Source of the DNA: Nissolia schottii
Lineage: Eukaryota; Streptophyta; Magnoliopsida; Fabales; Fabaceae
DNA: 64,000 nucleotides
Reading direction: 5' to 3'
NCBI GenBank assembly: GCA_003254905.1
Contig: QANU01087130.1
Coordinates: 43,367-107,366 of the forward strand
The position numbers and the translations under genes are program-made. Below are positions 45,731-57,548 of this stretch, piece by piece. Under the pieces are notes generated by a model, which saw only the letters and a list, made by a program, of their open reading frames with translations, had not been told where the DNA came from and did no database searches. Each line of letters opens with the position of its first letter. Positions within the stretch are counted from its first letter, which is position 1.

Positions 45731-47080
45731 GATTCCTACCCAACTGAAACACATCGTTTCACTTAATACCTTTACCGGCNTCACGACAACTCTTACTATA
45801 TCGACTTCCTCAACTCTCCTAACTTCCTATCAGAGCCTAACTTAATTATTATTGAGTCTAACTGTATTTTTCTAACTAATTTAATCTAATTAATCTAATA
45901 ACTTAAGGGTCCACCTACGCCATCTTAATTACTGCTCCTAAGGCCTCCATTAAATCATTAACCAATTGCTTTTGACATATCTAAGCTTTTAACTATTCTC
46001 TACATTAATATACTCCTTTACTCACAACTCATTATACTTGTATCTAACAATTAACTTATGACTTACTCCATAATAACAACTCGTAATATTAACTTGTTTA
46101 TGAATTTTCTAATTATTAACTATTGATATTAACGTCATTAAACGTTACCGCTACATCAACTAATAGTGTCTATCTAATTTCTCACAAACTTACTTCTAAG
46201 TTTCTTAATTACTACCTCTATCTTGTTATGCTTTCATAATTTCTACACCCTACACTCATAGCTTGCTCTCATGACTCTTCAGTTTTTCCTTATTCTTGTA
46301 TATCATTACTTGGTTAAATTTTATTGTTACCGAGACATGAAACTTAATAAAAGACTTCATACTGTCTGTGTGCCTACCTTAAAACCACATCAGTTGTCAT
46401 AAAGATTTACATATCATCAATTCTCAATTAAGTACTCATACAACCTCACCAAGCATTGTTCATGTAGCAACACTCAACATGCATATAACTATGAAAAAAA
46501 TCGTTAAATCCAACGTCATGAAATTTTTTTAAAAAAATATTTATTTTCAGAAAAGGTCCCACGCGGATGTGTGTAAAATATTGTCCATGATTTTCTAAAA
46601 ATAACATAATATTTTTTTTAACTTTCATAAATTCTTTTATGCATAAAATAATTATATATAATATAGCAATTAATGTAATGAGCACATCACTGATCACCTA
46701 TGTTGTTGCGAGATGTGATGTCCTAACTTGCGGAAACCCACAAAATCTTAATGGTGACACCAGAAGACTCTTATCAAACTGGGTCAATGTCAAACTCTGA
46801 GAATTAAAGACACGAAAACTAATTAAAGATTAATGACATAAAAAACGATACACCATATATAATTTGCACCGCTGTGAACTCATAAGTCATTGCGAATCCA
46901 TGAGGAGTACTTTGAGAGATTGAGTCACACGATCATCATCACGCGTGCAGGAAATGCTCCACGAGCACAAGAATGGATACATGTGCAAATTGGAAGAGGG
47001 CAAAAATATCCAACTCAGGATCACCTTGGTGAGTGAAGAGAAGCAATTCCTCTTTGAAGGAAGCTTAATTAGAGAGAAAT
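45731..47080. other. Intergenic stretch, nothing firm
   Basis: One ambiguous base at 45780. 45780-46450 is composed of short 'AACT/TTAACT' rich text without open frames. 46890-47080 may be the truncated interior of the LTR element described next. Confidence 0.35.
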
Positions 47081-47088
47081 TGATACCA

Positions 47089-47271
47089 TGACAGAGTTTT
47101 AGTTGTATGAAATGAATTCTCATCTAATAAGTGAAGGCAAATTGCCTTGCACACAGGAGGAGTTGCAGTTGCTTGTGGTACAAGTAACTCAACCACCCTC
47201 ACTAACTCTAACAAACTATAGCTAACAGCTACAACCGCAAACCAGCTGAATTGGAAAATGATACTGTTACA
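47089..47271 (-). mobile_element. Short Copia-like LTR with adjacent primer-binding-site match
   Basis: On the minus strand the unit starts TGTAACAGTATC, ends CTCTGTCA and is followed at once by TGGTATCA (47088-47081), the first eight bases of the usual tRNA-iMet primer-binding site. That layout is a Copia or TRIM 5' LTR. The interior toward 46890 has no recognisable gag, and no second LTR was found, so the element is truncated. Confidence 0.45.
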
Positions 47272-47508
47272 TATGTAGTTAATTTATTTGAAGGGCCAAC
47301 CATCCCTGTTTCGGATGATTAATGGTTATCATCTAATAGAGTCTCAAATGTTGATAAATATGTAACTGACTTCTTCTCCGAATTGTCAGGTATTGGAATT
47401 GAAGTAATGCTTTTAAATTGATTTAGCTGGTTCTACTTCTTAATTTATATCACCACTGTAACAAGAATATTTTTCTCCACTTCCCTATATATATATATAT
47501 ATATTATC

Positions 47509-48381
47509 TTATCTGCTATGGCAGAATCTTGCGGAACTTGAATTTCCCTTGATTCTAAAATGCCACAACTTACCTCTAGAATACAACAAATTCTCATCAC
47601 AGAGGAACTCCCAAGAAAACCATTTCTCTATCGTTCGATCCACATCATGTACTACCACATCAGCAGAAGAAGAATTCCGAGCTCTGGCTAGCACGCTAGC
47701 TGTGTAAATGGGCGCCATCCTGCCCGGCGAATCCGGCGAGTCGCTAAGAGGCCCATCCACCACCATGACATCCCAATTCTTCTCATACACTTGTGATGGC
47801 AAATTCTTCAATGCAAGCTTGCATTTTGATTTTAGAGGCAATGCGGGGTAACTCGGCGCACATGCTGGATTCTTCCTTGCATGCTTGAGCAGTTTATAAG
47901 CTGATTTTGCCGGAACGTTGTACTCAACTTGGTATATCTGAGTGCTGTTTTTGGTGTTGTTCGGGTTTGTTCTCAAATTGATTATTTTATCGATGTCATC
48001 TTCAAGAAAGATGGTTGTCCCAGCTGAATTCATTGAAGAGAGGACAAGGTACTGTGGCTGGAACCCAAAAATGAGGAGGTTGCATGGTGATTTGAGGGCA
48101 ATGAGATCGTAGAGAACCTTGAACTCTTTCGCAGTCATGGTGGTGGTGATATTGGAAGGAGATTTTCTAGGTGAATGTGATGGTGATGGTGATGATGATG
48201 ATGAAGCTTTGTTGCAGTGAGAGCAATAAATGTGTTGAGGAGATTGAGACAGGGGAGATATCCCATTAGTGGAATAAGAAAACAATGAAGTGTTGACAGT
48301 GAGGCCTAGGAGTCTTAGGATTGATATGATGGAGAGGAACAAGACAAGGATAGGGATGAGCTTCTTTTTGGTGAGGTTCAT
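47509..48381 (-). CDS. DUF579 methyltransferase, arabinogalactan O-methyltransferase-like
   Basis: Single exon, 290 aa from MNLTKKK. Residues 9-28 (IPILVLFLSIISILRLLGLT) form a signal-anchor, so the enzyme should be a type II Golgi protein. A Ser/Pro-rich stem (about 50-80) precedes the DUF579 domain: PCNLLIFGFQPQY (99-111), GTTIFLED (121-128), WDVMVVDGP (203-211), SPGRM (218-222) and HDVDR (245-249), then EKWFSWEFLCDENL. The last block is closest to the At1g27930/At1g67330 group, reported to methylate glucuronic acid on arabinogalactans; the xylan enzymes GXM and IRX15 are sister groups. The frame runs upstream to another ATG at 48498 (39 more residues), but these lack family resemblance, so I chose 48381. 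A TATA box lies about 235 bp upstream. No break is seen. Confidence 0.92.
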   Translation of the reverse strand: MNLTKKKLIPILVLFLSIISILRLLGLTVNTSLFSYSTNGISPLSQSPQHIYCSHCNKASSSSSPSPSHSPRKSPSNITTTMTAKEFKVLYDLIALKSPCNLLIFGFQPQYLVLSSMNSAGTTIFLEDDIDKIINLRTNPNNTKNSTQIYQVEYNVPAKSAYKLLKHARKNPACAPSYPALPLKSKCKLALKNLPSQVYEKNWDVMVVDGPLSDSPDSPGRMAPIYTASVLARARNSSSADVVVHDVDRTIEKWFSWEFLCDENLLYSRGKLWHFRIKGNSSSARFCHSR

Positions 48382-48613
48382 CAATTTGGTTGTTGTTCCC
48401 TGGCAATGTTTGTGAATGGAACAAGGGTGATTATTCTCTTGAGAAAAATGAATTTGAGGTGATGAGAGAGGGCGAAAATGAAGCACATCTGGGGGCATTT
48501 TTTTTTGGCTTCTATTTCTCTCCTCTGAGCAGCAATGTACGTGTTGTGCTGTTTACGTTACATCCTTCTCATATTGTTGTGGGATTTTGATGGTGGGCTT
48601 TTCTTATGGACTC

Positions 48614-48622
48614 GTATATATG
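48614..48622 (-). promoter_or_regulatory. TATA box of the DUF579 gene
   Basis: On the minus strand ACATATATACG lies about 235 bp before the chosen ATG and about 115 bp before the upstream in-frame ATG. Either start leaves a normal 5' UTR. Confidence 0.5.
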
Positions 48623-48639
48623 TGCGTCTTGTTAGAGTA

Positions 48640-50381
48640 AAGAGGAAGGAATGATTTTGCTTTAGTTACAAGTGTCACTTTTTTCCTTTTTGTTACCTAA
48701 TTGTTAGTGGTTGCTTGTTGAGCTTGACAAATTAAAACCATGTATGTGTCTCTATTTGAAGGGATTTTTATTTGGATCTTTTTATATGGTGCTGACATGC
48801 GTCCCCAAGTTTGGTTTAGTGTCAAATTTTTCTCTTTTAATTTGGGTACTTTGTTTGGTGATAATGAGTATGCTTGAAGATGGCTTGTGCGTGTGGTTGC
48901 TGAGTCTCTTTCAAATTTCAAGCCCTATTACAGATAAGAATGTTTGTCATTTCATATGTTGTGCTTTTTGATTGGTGACGATGAGCATTAATGATTGATG
49001 ATTAGTTTTACATTTGCCCTTTCTGATGCCGGAATTTTCATTTGCTAAAAAAACAAGCCAAGTTTTGCCATGTAAAAAATGGTCTAGTAATTAGTAATGC
49101 ATCTAGTCATTTGTTCTTAGAGTCTGAATGGCCTGTGAGAAAGATTGCCCGAGCTAGTGATAAATTAAGGCCCGTTTGCTACGTTGTATAAGATAAGACT
49201 TAATAATATTACATGATAAATTAAGGGTTTGACCAATCCAACCAAGAACCAAATCCTTGACCAGTGTGGTTAAGCAATTTTGCTACAATTCTATTTTTTT
49301 TAATTGATTTTTTTAATTAAAAAAATTATTAATTTTGATGTTGTACATACGTATATCACAACATTAATAATAATGATTTTTATTTATTATATAACATATA
49401 TATAATGAAATATATATTTATTAGACCCCAGTTAAATCTTTAGTTGAACCGGTTGAACTTCTGAACTCCTGCCATGACCGATCCTATGTTCTTAACCTTA
49501 AAAGTTATCTTGTACTAGAAAATGTTGCCAAAGACATGAGATTTATATCCTAATCGTGGAAGAGATTTATATATATCTACTCACTAAAAGCTGCAAAGGT
49601 TACCAAGTACTCTTATTAACGATGGAATCATCTCTAAATCAGAATATAAATGGGAAAATCATTAGGAGAAGATCAAAGAATTCACATGCTATTAGATCAA
49701 TGACATAAAAAGGAAGAATATTTCAATTATAGAAGTTCTATATTAAAGAAAGATCTTGTCAAAGTCTAATGACAGAAATTTATCTCCACGTCACATAGCT
49801 AATGGAAGTTGATACAATAAATAATACAAATCAAGAAGTTTCTATAAACGATGATCATGTCACAATCAAAGATTCAAGGATAATCGTGAAGGAAAGGTTA
49901 AGAAGGTGTTATGATTTCAAATCAAAATCTAGAAGTAATGCTTGTCTTAAATATGAAATTCTTATAAGACGTCATTATCCTTTTTTTTCGATAATTAGGA
50001 ATATATTAAAACAAGGTACAACTAACATTATCACCATCAACCAATGGACCACCTACCCCACCAAAAATAGTCTGGTTCGCAGAAAATGAACCTTATTAAA
50101 ATTTCTCTAAAAAAAATCTTATGTGATAAAATCATAAGGAGAAAAACGAGGACTCACCCATTACAAAATGAAGAGAACTACACCAAAGCAATAAGCAAGA
50201 GGAAAGGAGTCATTATCCATGATTCTCCTTTTTTCGTTCTAGATGGAAAGAATCTTAGATAGCCAAAGAAAAAAGGGAAGGACGAAAGAATCAATGATTG
50301 TGAGAGACTTCAGGAAAATCCATTGAGTGTGTATCTCAATCTATGAATGAGAAAGACTCTCGTTTGTTACTATTTATGAGA
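48640..50381. other. Intergenic stretch, nothing firm
   Basis: Frames at 48711-48971 and 49802-50089 match no family and have no UTR or splice context. 49420-49490 ('GACCCCAGTTAAATC', 'TTGAACCGGTTGAAC') resembles text inside the hAT-like element at 60635-61725 and may be a fragment of the same family. Confidence 0.35.
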
Positions 50382-50397
50382 GTTTGGAAAGACTTTT

Positions 50398-50591
50398 TTT
50401 TGTCTTAATTGAACCATCGACATTCGACCCTATTTTTAGGAGTGTGACTAACTCAGACCCAATCTAACTGAGATCCCTTAAAGGGGGTATAAGTCTACTA
50501 GTGAGGATTTTTTTCATTCTCATGGCTCAAATCCGAGACTTCTGGTTAAAGAGCCAAGGTACCTACCATCTTAACTAACCTCACATTGGTT
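50398..50591 (-). mobile_element. Full SINE with 16-bp target duplication
   Basis: On the minus strand: A-box-like 'TTAGTTAAGATGGTAGG', B-box-like 'TCTCGGATTTGAGCCATGAG', body 'GAGAATGAAAAAAATCC', 3' region 'GAATGTCGATGGTTCAATT' and an A-rich tail. Flanking 16-mers GTTTGGAAAGACTTTT (50382-50397) and GTTTGGAGAGACTTTT (50592-50607) differ by one base. The copies at 1-118 and 21550-21665 are pieces of the same family. Confidence 0.75.
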
Positions 50592-50607
50592 GTTTGGAGA
50601 GACTTTT

Positions 50608-52599
50608 GAAAAGACTACTCTTGGATAACTTAGAGAGGCTAGTGGAAATACTACTCTTTGTAATCTTGACAATTTGTTGATCAGTCGAAAATATCACCTT
50701 TGGTGGTGACTAGCCATAGACACACAATAGAGATTGAACTAAGATAAATCTTTTGAACAAACTTCTCATTTAGTTGTTTAAAGGTGGTTTCTCATGTGCT
50801 CCATGGGGTAAATACACTCTCCTACTTTTTTTTTTGACAATTTTTAGAATTAAATTCATCAAATTTTATCATCATTTCATGATCTATACGACCTTAACAA
50901 ATTTTTCATTAGTTAAATCATTGAAATAGCCAACTTGTAAGAGACTTAGAGATTTACAGATCATTTGAGTTTATGATGCACCTCTATATAAATATTTAAT
51001 TAAAAATTATTGATTTATCACTTAGATCATATAATACATCAATATGTCATATTAAATTATGGCAATGTTCAATAAATTAGTTCTAAAAATTATCAAAAAT
51101 ATAAAAATTTAATAAAAAGGTGTACATACCCCATCTAACATGTGAGAAACCACCTTATTTAAAACTTATATCTGCATTTTGTATCAATTACCTATTTGTT
51201 TATCTTTTAATTTGTGTTTTATCAGAATTTATCTCCTCATCGTAATAGAGACATTTCACATTTGTTTTTCTATGACACAGAAAACATTGTATCTCACGAA
51301 TTTGTTATGTGTGCAAAAATTTGTTAAGTTACATTGAATATGTTGAAGTTGTTGTGATGAACTTGTCCGTATCTAAGCTTCAATTGAAGGCATCCCTAAA
51401 CGGCATAATCCCCTCTCTCTATGAAGATATTTTTTTAATAATAATAATAATAATAACTTTGAAAGAATGTCATAGGTTTATTCAACAGTTTGCTACTAAG
51501 GAAGGTCATATCCCCTATAAAAATCCTTCCAATAACATATTAGATTATAAGTTTTGCCGGAAAAAATAGTCTTCTTTGTGGATTGCGCGTGCAACTTGTA
51601 CCGTGTGCCACGGAAATATTTGGAAAATTTCCCTTCAATTTTTGTGCCCCTCCATTACAATAATGTTGAACTTTCTTACCAGAAATTGAAAACAGCTAGC
51701 ATTTTGGTTTTCCTTTCGCTGTAATTAAGGAAAATTGAAATAGTGACTCTGATGTATTAATTGTTTAGCAATAACTTTCAATCGCACAGTTCCTTGACAA
51801 CAAAATTGAGGCCATGGATGCGCTGACATTCTATGGAGGTTGTCAAATGGTCATTTTCCATCCAAAATATAAAATTCCCTTGGTGACATTGCATTACCAA
51901 ATTAACAAATATGGCGAGGTCGTTGTCATTGGAAAGCGCCATTACAAAAACTCTTCATCTAACGTGTTCTTTACCTCAATTCACGGATTTTAAGAACCAA
52001 AGCCAGGTTAAAACTTGTATTAAGGTTTAGTGGTTTTTTGTAAGACTTTTAAGGTCATTGTCACGACCAAGAAGTCTTCTTAACAATTATGTGTTCTTTA
52101 GAATTTAAACTTTGTTCCTCTTTTTCCCTGTGTACAGTGAGGGAGAATCTCGGTAAATCATGGTTAAGGCAAGAGGAATATACATATGACCATTTCCTTG
52201 AGAGTTTGCTATTGTCCTTGTTGGCTTGATAGTCTATTATTTTTATTTGTTTAGTACTTCGCCATTAGATTCACATCTTTAACAAGAAAACTACTTCTCT
52301 TAGGAAGTTTTACTTGGCTAGGTACTTTAGCTTTCTTCATCTTCCCCCATCTTACAATTCACTTTTCTGGTAGCTTCTTTTTTGTCCATATTAATTAGCA
52401 GAATTTAGTTCACCACCCACCCTCCAGGTTTCAATTAGATTTCCTTCTTGTCTCTAGATGCCTCTTCTCCTTATGTTTGTGGAAGTTTGTTGGTCCATTT
52501 ATGTTTGAAAATCCACTTTAGCTAGAGGAAGAGATTTTGATTGTCTTCTGTCGACAACCCTAAACCCTGGACACTAAACCTCCTAAGGTTTTCTCAGGA
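50608..52599. other. Intergenic stretch with one unexplained small frame
   Basis: Mostly AT-rich. A 59-codon frame at 51814-51993 (starts MDALTFYGGCQMVIFHPKYK) has an even amino-acid mix and ends in TAA, but I recognise no family and see no exon partners. An (ATA)n run lies at about 51437-51456. Confidence 0.35.
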
Positions 52600-53650
52600 C
52601 ATTGAGAAACAACTATCTTATGTTAGTGGTGAAGGATAACATTACCAGGGGGACAAACAGCGAGGATCCGGCGCATGGAGGATCGGATCTAAGGTAAAGT
52701 GGTCAAAATTGAAGGCTATATATTGAGTTCATGTTTGTAGTTACATGTTAAGCTTGAAAATAGTTCTTGAGGCTAACAAACCCTATGTCAGGTAACATGG
52801 CAGCAATTGGGAGAAGATAAAGTCAAGGAAGCTATGAATGTTGCTGTAGGACCAATACACAAGTTAATAAATGAGAATGCCAAATCAAACAGTATGGTTA
52901 TCAAGGTAATTACTATCCGCAACATTGATCTTAGATTCTCAGGTCCAATCACGCCAAAGGATGTGGTGGCAAAGTATCCAGAATATTGCGGTCTCATCAA
53001 ATTAAAGGAGACGGTGAGGGCATAGACTTGTCAAGCTTCATCATGAATGAGGAGCCTTCAGAACACACATTAACAGAAGATAGGAGAAAATCGCCAAGAG
53101 AGACTTCAGGGTGGGTATGTCTTTGGTAGCAAGTAGCAACCTCCCTGAGATGGAGCCATCAAGATTACTAGACATTCTCAACCCCGGAAATCCAAGCACA
53201 CAACAAGGTCTTGAAGCATTGTGCAGTAGCGCCTGATGATGAGTACCTTGTCCTCCTCTTCACACCAAGCTACAGGGATGCAATGATGCTGGTTGGGGAA
53301 ATTAAGCTACCCTTTTGTTAAGGGTAGCTACTACATGACAATCCTTGGGGAGCAAGAGGAGGACTGCATAAGGGAATTCGCTTCTTTCAAGGAATCCAAG
53401 GTGATTCCTGGCTTGACTTGAAGATCAGAGGGTCTCAGCTGAGCCAGAATTTCAGGAGCAAGTGTAAGATCAGCCCTAAGGGGCTGCTGATGTGAATGGG
53501 GGTCTCTGAGGCCCACAGGAACTGCTGCCATGTGCTGTTCGACGCCTCCGCTTTGGTTATGGGGAGGGACATGCTGCATCTTGGACTTGACAGGCCTCAC
53601 TATGTATGTGGTTTGTAGCCTTGACAACACTAGTCACTCCAATCCTTCAA
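52600..53650 (+). pseudogene. Unrecognised coding-like remnant
   Basis: GC content rises and protein-like frames follow one another on the plus strand, each broken by stops or shifts: 52807-53025 (EAMNVAVGPIHKLINENAKS and KDVVAKYPEYCGLIKLKETV), about 53205-53315 (APDDEYLVLLFTPSYRDAMM, LVGEIKLPF), 53322-53420 (MTILGEQEEDCIREFASF, KESKVIPG), and about 53370-53510 in another frame. No splice pattern joins them convincingly. The mix of residues looks like decayed or captured coding sequence, but I cannot name the source. A minus-strand frame at 53331-53630 is an alternative. Confidence 0.35.
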
Positions 53651-54936
53651 GAATTACTTGTCTCTTGGTGAGCAAGAAATCTTTTGAGTGAGTTTGAGAA
53701 TGTTTGAACTGCATTGCATTTACCAGTGTCTGCCTTTAATTGGTGTCATGGACTACTCAGAGAAACCGTGAATTTTCGATGGCATACTTAATTTGTAGAT
53801 TGAATAAATGATTTAACACACACACACAAGACCACTTACTAGTTAGTTTCAATGAACCAACCAGCGCATAGATCAACTGGCATGTAACGAGGTTTATGGT
53901 ATGGAGTTGCATTAATACTCGGAAGTCTGAGTTTTGGAGCGCATAGATCAACTGGCATGTAAGGGTTATTGTTGTCATTTTAGATAAAAACATACAGTTT
54001 AAGAAATCATTTAATGACACTAAGATACAGAAAATATCGAGTGCATAGATAAAATTAATTTTGAGCAATAATTGTTATAGTGATTAAATGTTATAGAAAG
54101 TATGAGAGATAATAAGAGTATAAGTATAAAAAATGCATTTAATGCTTCTTTAATTTAATTAAATAACAATTAATATTAATCAATTACTACTTATTTTTCA
54201 TTCCTATTATGCTCTAACCAAAATTTAATCTCTAATAATTTTACCCCTCGTTCATCTTTTCTATTGCTCACCTTTGCCATTGCTTTTTGCCCCGCAGTAT
54301 TTTTGTTCATTCTTTTTTACTTTCCCACCCAAATATAATCCTCTCTCTTCATCTCTACAAGGGTATTTTTGTCCAACAAAATTACTCACATGAAAAACAC
54401 ATGATGACTAAGGTCGTCTTTGAAAAACAAATTAACAAAACGTTCTTTTTACACGATTAAGAAAAGTTAGGAACTGATTTGAACCATTTTAAAATGTAAA
54501 GGGTACTGCACATAGACTACAATTTAAGACGTTCAATTAAAGTGTTGTTTTCCTTTAAAAAAAAACTGTTACTTTTGATTATAGTTATTGCGTTGCACAA
54601 TTATTCACAAAATAAACCACATTAAATTAAAGGATAATTATTATTGCACATCTTCTCTTTGTACACCTGTTGCACACCAACGCTATTTTATTAAAATTCT
54701 CTGTTGACCCAGCAAATTTCTCTCTCTATTCCTTTTGCTTCTTCGTTTATGTTCATTCTCTTTTAATTTCATGCTTCGTTTTTTCTTGCTTCATTATTAC
54801 TCATTCTCTATCAGTGTATCGATTCATTTTGGTTTATGCTCGATCATTCTCGTTCGTTCGTTTTTTATATTTTCTGTGCTTTCTCATTATGTAATCGTTT
54901 CTGTAATTGATGTGCCTATTTCAGATACGATTTAGT
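53651..54936. other. Intergenic stretch with a 24-bp duplication
   Basis: GCGCATAGATCAACTGGCAT plus TGTAA-type ending occurs at 53864-53887 and 53939-53962, a 75-bp period direct repeat. A CA run lies at 53817-53828. No gene supported. Confidence 0.45.
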
Positions 54937-55425
54937 GACACAACCTTTTATTATACTCAGACACAAGCATTTCGTGAACTCAAACCTAATCTTATTAAAT
55001 AACATGACCTAACCATCTTACAAAGATGGACACAACCACATTATATACACAAACTTATCTTTTATGTTAGACAGACACGACCATTACATGCATTTTTAAA
55101 AGCATGGTCGAAACAAAGAGAGAAAAAAAAAGTAGAACATAAACAACCATTTGGTGAAAACAGACACAATCTTACTAAAGTAAAAGACCTAACATTTTTG
55201 TTGTTTAAAACACAATCAGTTTAAATATACAGATACAATATTTTATTATAGTCAGACACAATCTTTTCGTGAACTCAGATCTAACCTTATTAAACAATAT
55301 GACCTAACTTATATATATACACACACACAAAGCTAGACACAACTACGTTATATACACACATACCTATCTTTTATATTATACAATCATAACCATCACATAA
55401 TTGAAGCAAAGAGAAAAAAGAAAAA
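54937..55425. repeat. Two diverged direct repeats, period about 290 bp
   Basis: 54937-55130 and 55226-55425 share the order TTTTATTAT(A)CTCAGACACA, TTTCGTGAACTCA, 'CCTTATTAAA', 'ATGACCTAAC', 'TTATATACAC' and 'TATCTTTTAT'. Identity looks about 80 percent by eye. The word CAGACACAA recurs between them. No encoded product is evident; it may be an old tandem duplication or part of an element. Confidence 0.6.
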
Positions 55426-55626
55426 TAGAATATAAAAACGGACAAAACGAAAGATAAATAGAAGAACAAGTGGTTTCTTTTTTAAAATAAATATTTTATA
55501 AATACATTGATTTCTTTTTAAAAATTTTAAAAAATGTGCAAATGTCATAATTAAAACCAAAGTTTGTCCCTTCCCTTTAAGATGTGTGAATGGGACCAAT
55601 TGAACTCTAATAAATAAGTTCATGCT

Positions 55627-55782
55627 TGGTATTGATTAAGCAAGGTCCCGAGTTCGAGACCTTGTGAACGCAGTTATCCCCGCTGGGAGACTCACCCGCC
55701 ATAGCCAGGTGCGCGACTCAGGTCGACCCGGATTAGTCAAGGCTAAGCCTTAGATATCGGGCAGGCAAGCTAAAAAATATAA
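55627..55782 (+). mobile_element. SINE, 5'-truncated, with 14-bp target duplication
   Basis: The body runs TGGTATTGATTAAGCAAGGT, CCCGAGTTCGAGACC (B box), then a GC-rich part 'CCCGCTGGGAGACTCACCCG' and a TATCGGGCAGGCAAGC end with a short A-rich tail. It matches the SINE at 18490-18586 at both ends and keeps the middle that copy lost. Flanks AATAAGTTCATGCT (55613-55626) and AATAAGTCCATGCT (55783-55796) differ by one base. Confidence 0.8.
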
Positions 55783-55796
55783 AATAAGTCCATGCT

Positions 55797-57548
55797 GGAC
55801 TAGACAAAATTGCTTGCTCATCACCACAAAATAACTAAAAAATTGTTTCTTGATTAATGTACTTAGGTGCTTTTCAGCGGATAAAAGGGCCTAAGAAACT
55901 TATTAACGTGTGATTAACGCTGAAACTTAATTAAATAATATGATTACCATACCATTTGTAATTGTGAAACTATCCGCGGGCCCTAACATTTAACTAAAAA
56001 TTTAGAAAGTAAAATCTTCTTTCGATCCTCTACTTATACTCAGATAATCTTTAAGCAAATTTTACTCAAATTTATATTTATAAAACCTTCCATAAATATC
56101 TTTAATCAATTCCATATTTTCCTCTTCAAAATATATATTTTTTTCAAATTTACACACCTATGCAATTTTTCTGGAACATAAAAGAAAGCAACCAAAAATT
56201 AACCATCAAAACAATTAGAATGGAACTCTTCTGAATTACCTACATTGAGGCTATGTTTGGATTGGTGGTAAGCAAAGGAGTGGAACAAAAATGAGTGGAG
56301 TAAAGCTCAAAGGAATTAAAATTATTTGTTCCATTTTATTGATTACATAGTTTAAATATGTTAGTAATAGAGTGAAATAACTGTAAAATCTTATTCCCAA
56401 AATACGCTCATAACAAGTGGGAAAAAACCCTTTAAATATTATAATGAGTAAATAGGTAAAAACTTATTTTAGTTATGTTTTAAAATTAAAGTTAATAGAA
56501 TTCCATTCCAAACCCTAAAATTGGGTGGAACAAGAAATGGAGTTTTTGGTAGAATGGTTCCCACACAAACCACTCTCCTCCCCTATTAAACCACCAATCC
56601 AAATCCAAACAACGAAAACCCATTCAATTCCCTTGGCTCCATTCCACTCCCCCGTAAACCCCCAATCCAAACATACCCCAAGAAGAGTTCATAATATTTA
56701 CCATATTAAATCATAAATTAGCTCATAGGCTCATAATCACTCAGCATTTTCCTATGCAACATTTCAAACTAATTTTTCTAACATATGAAAGCCTAACTCC
56801 TTTGAATTATGTCCAGGACGTTCAAGAGACATTGATGCCTTGGATTGACTTCATTAGGAATCTATCAAAACTCCAATCGGGCCATCACCATCAGATATAT
56901 CGAAGTCCCAATTTTGAACTTCAGAACTGTCGGGTGATTCAACGAATCCATAAATGCCAACTTGTGAGGGTCATAACAAACCAATTTTTTCCTCAAATTC
57001 ACAACTTGTAGCCCCTCATTGTTGAGTCTCATACTGCATAATAGAATCAGCAACCTATCGAACTGTGGTATAAAGCCATCAACTGTCAATACCAAACTCA
57101 GCCTTGATTTGAATATAAGAAACTCGCTAACAGTGACACATGGAGGCAGGCTTGGATGATGATGAACATGTTCAAAGTTCAAACGGTATATTGAAACATA
57201 TGCAGCCATCCTCAGGTGCTTACAAAAGATACTGTATCTCTCAAGTTTGGACAACAACAATGATGTCGATAGAAAAAAAACTGAGAACTAAATTGCCTCA
57301 AGATAATTATTGCCGGTATACAATGAACAAGAGATATACACAAGCAGTTAGAAGCTACCATAACGAATAATGATCAACATAACTATTACTACAAGATAGA
57401 TAAGCACATAGCAGCAGCAGCAGCAGCAGCAGCAGCAGCTGTAATACCCGGTACAGAGGTATATTAACATGCTGTGCCTGTTATACTCTGAATCAAAAGC
57501 CTATGCTAACTCCCCAACATCAGCTGCTAGAAATTTCTGACTCTTTTT
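55797..57548. other. 3' flank of the RING ligase gene
   Basis: Includes the ligase 3' UTR near 57548. 56250-56690 has 'TGGATTGGTGGTAAGC...CAATCCAAACATA' like an inverted pair, possibly a foldback element (not resolved). The minus-strand frame at 56865-57260 resembles nothing known to me. A pure (CAG)n run lies at 57411-57439. Confidence 0.4.
57411..57439. repeat. (CAG)n trinucleotide microsatellite
   Basis: Nine to ten uninterrupted GCA/CAG units about 110 bp beyond the RING ligase stop codon. On the transcript strand it reads (CTG)n and may lie in the 3' UTR. Confidence 0.9.

Noticed and set aside
49802-50089. 95-codon frame starting MEVDTINNTNQEVSIND
   Set aside because: AT-rich composition, no recognisable domain, no promoter or splice context.
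56865-57260. 131-codon minus-strand frame beyond the RING ligase
   Set aside because: No family resemblance and located just past a complete gene end; treated as chance.
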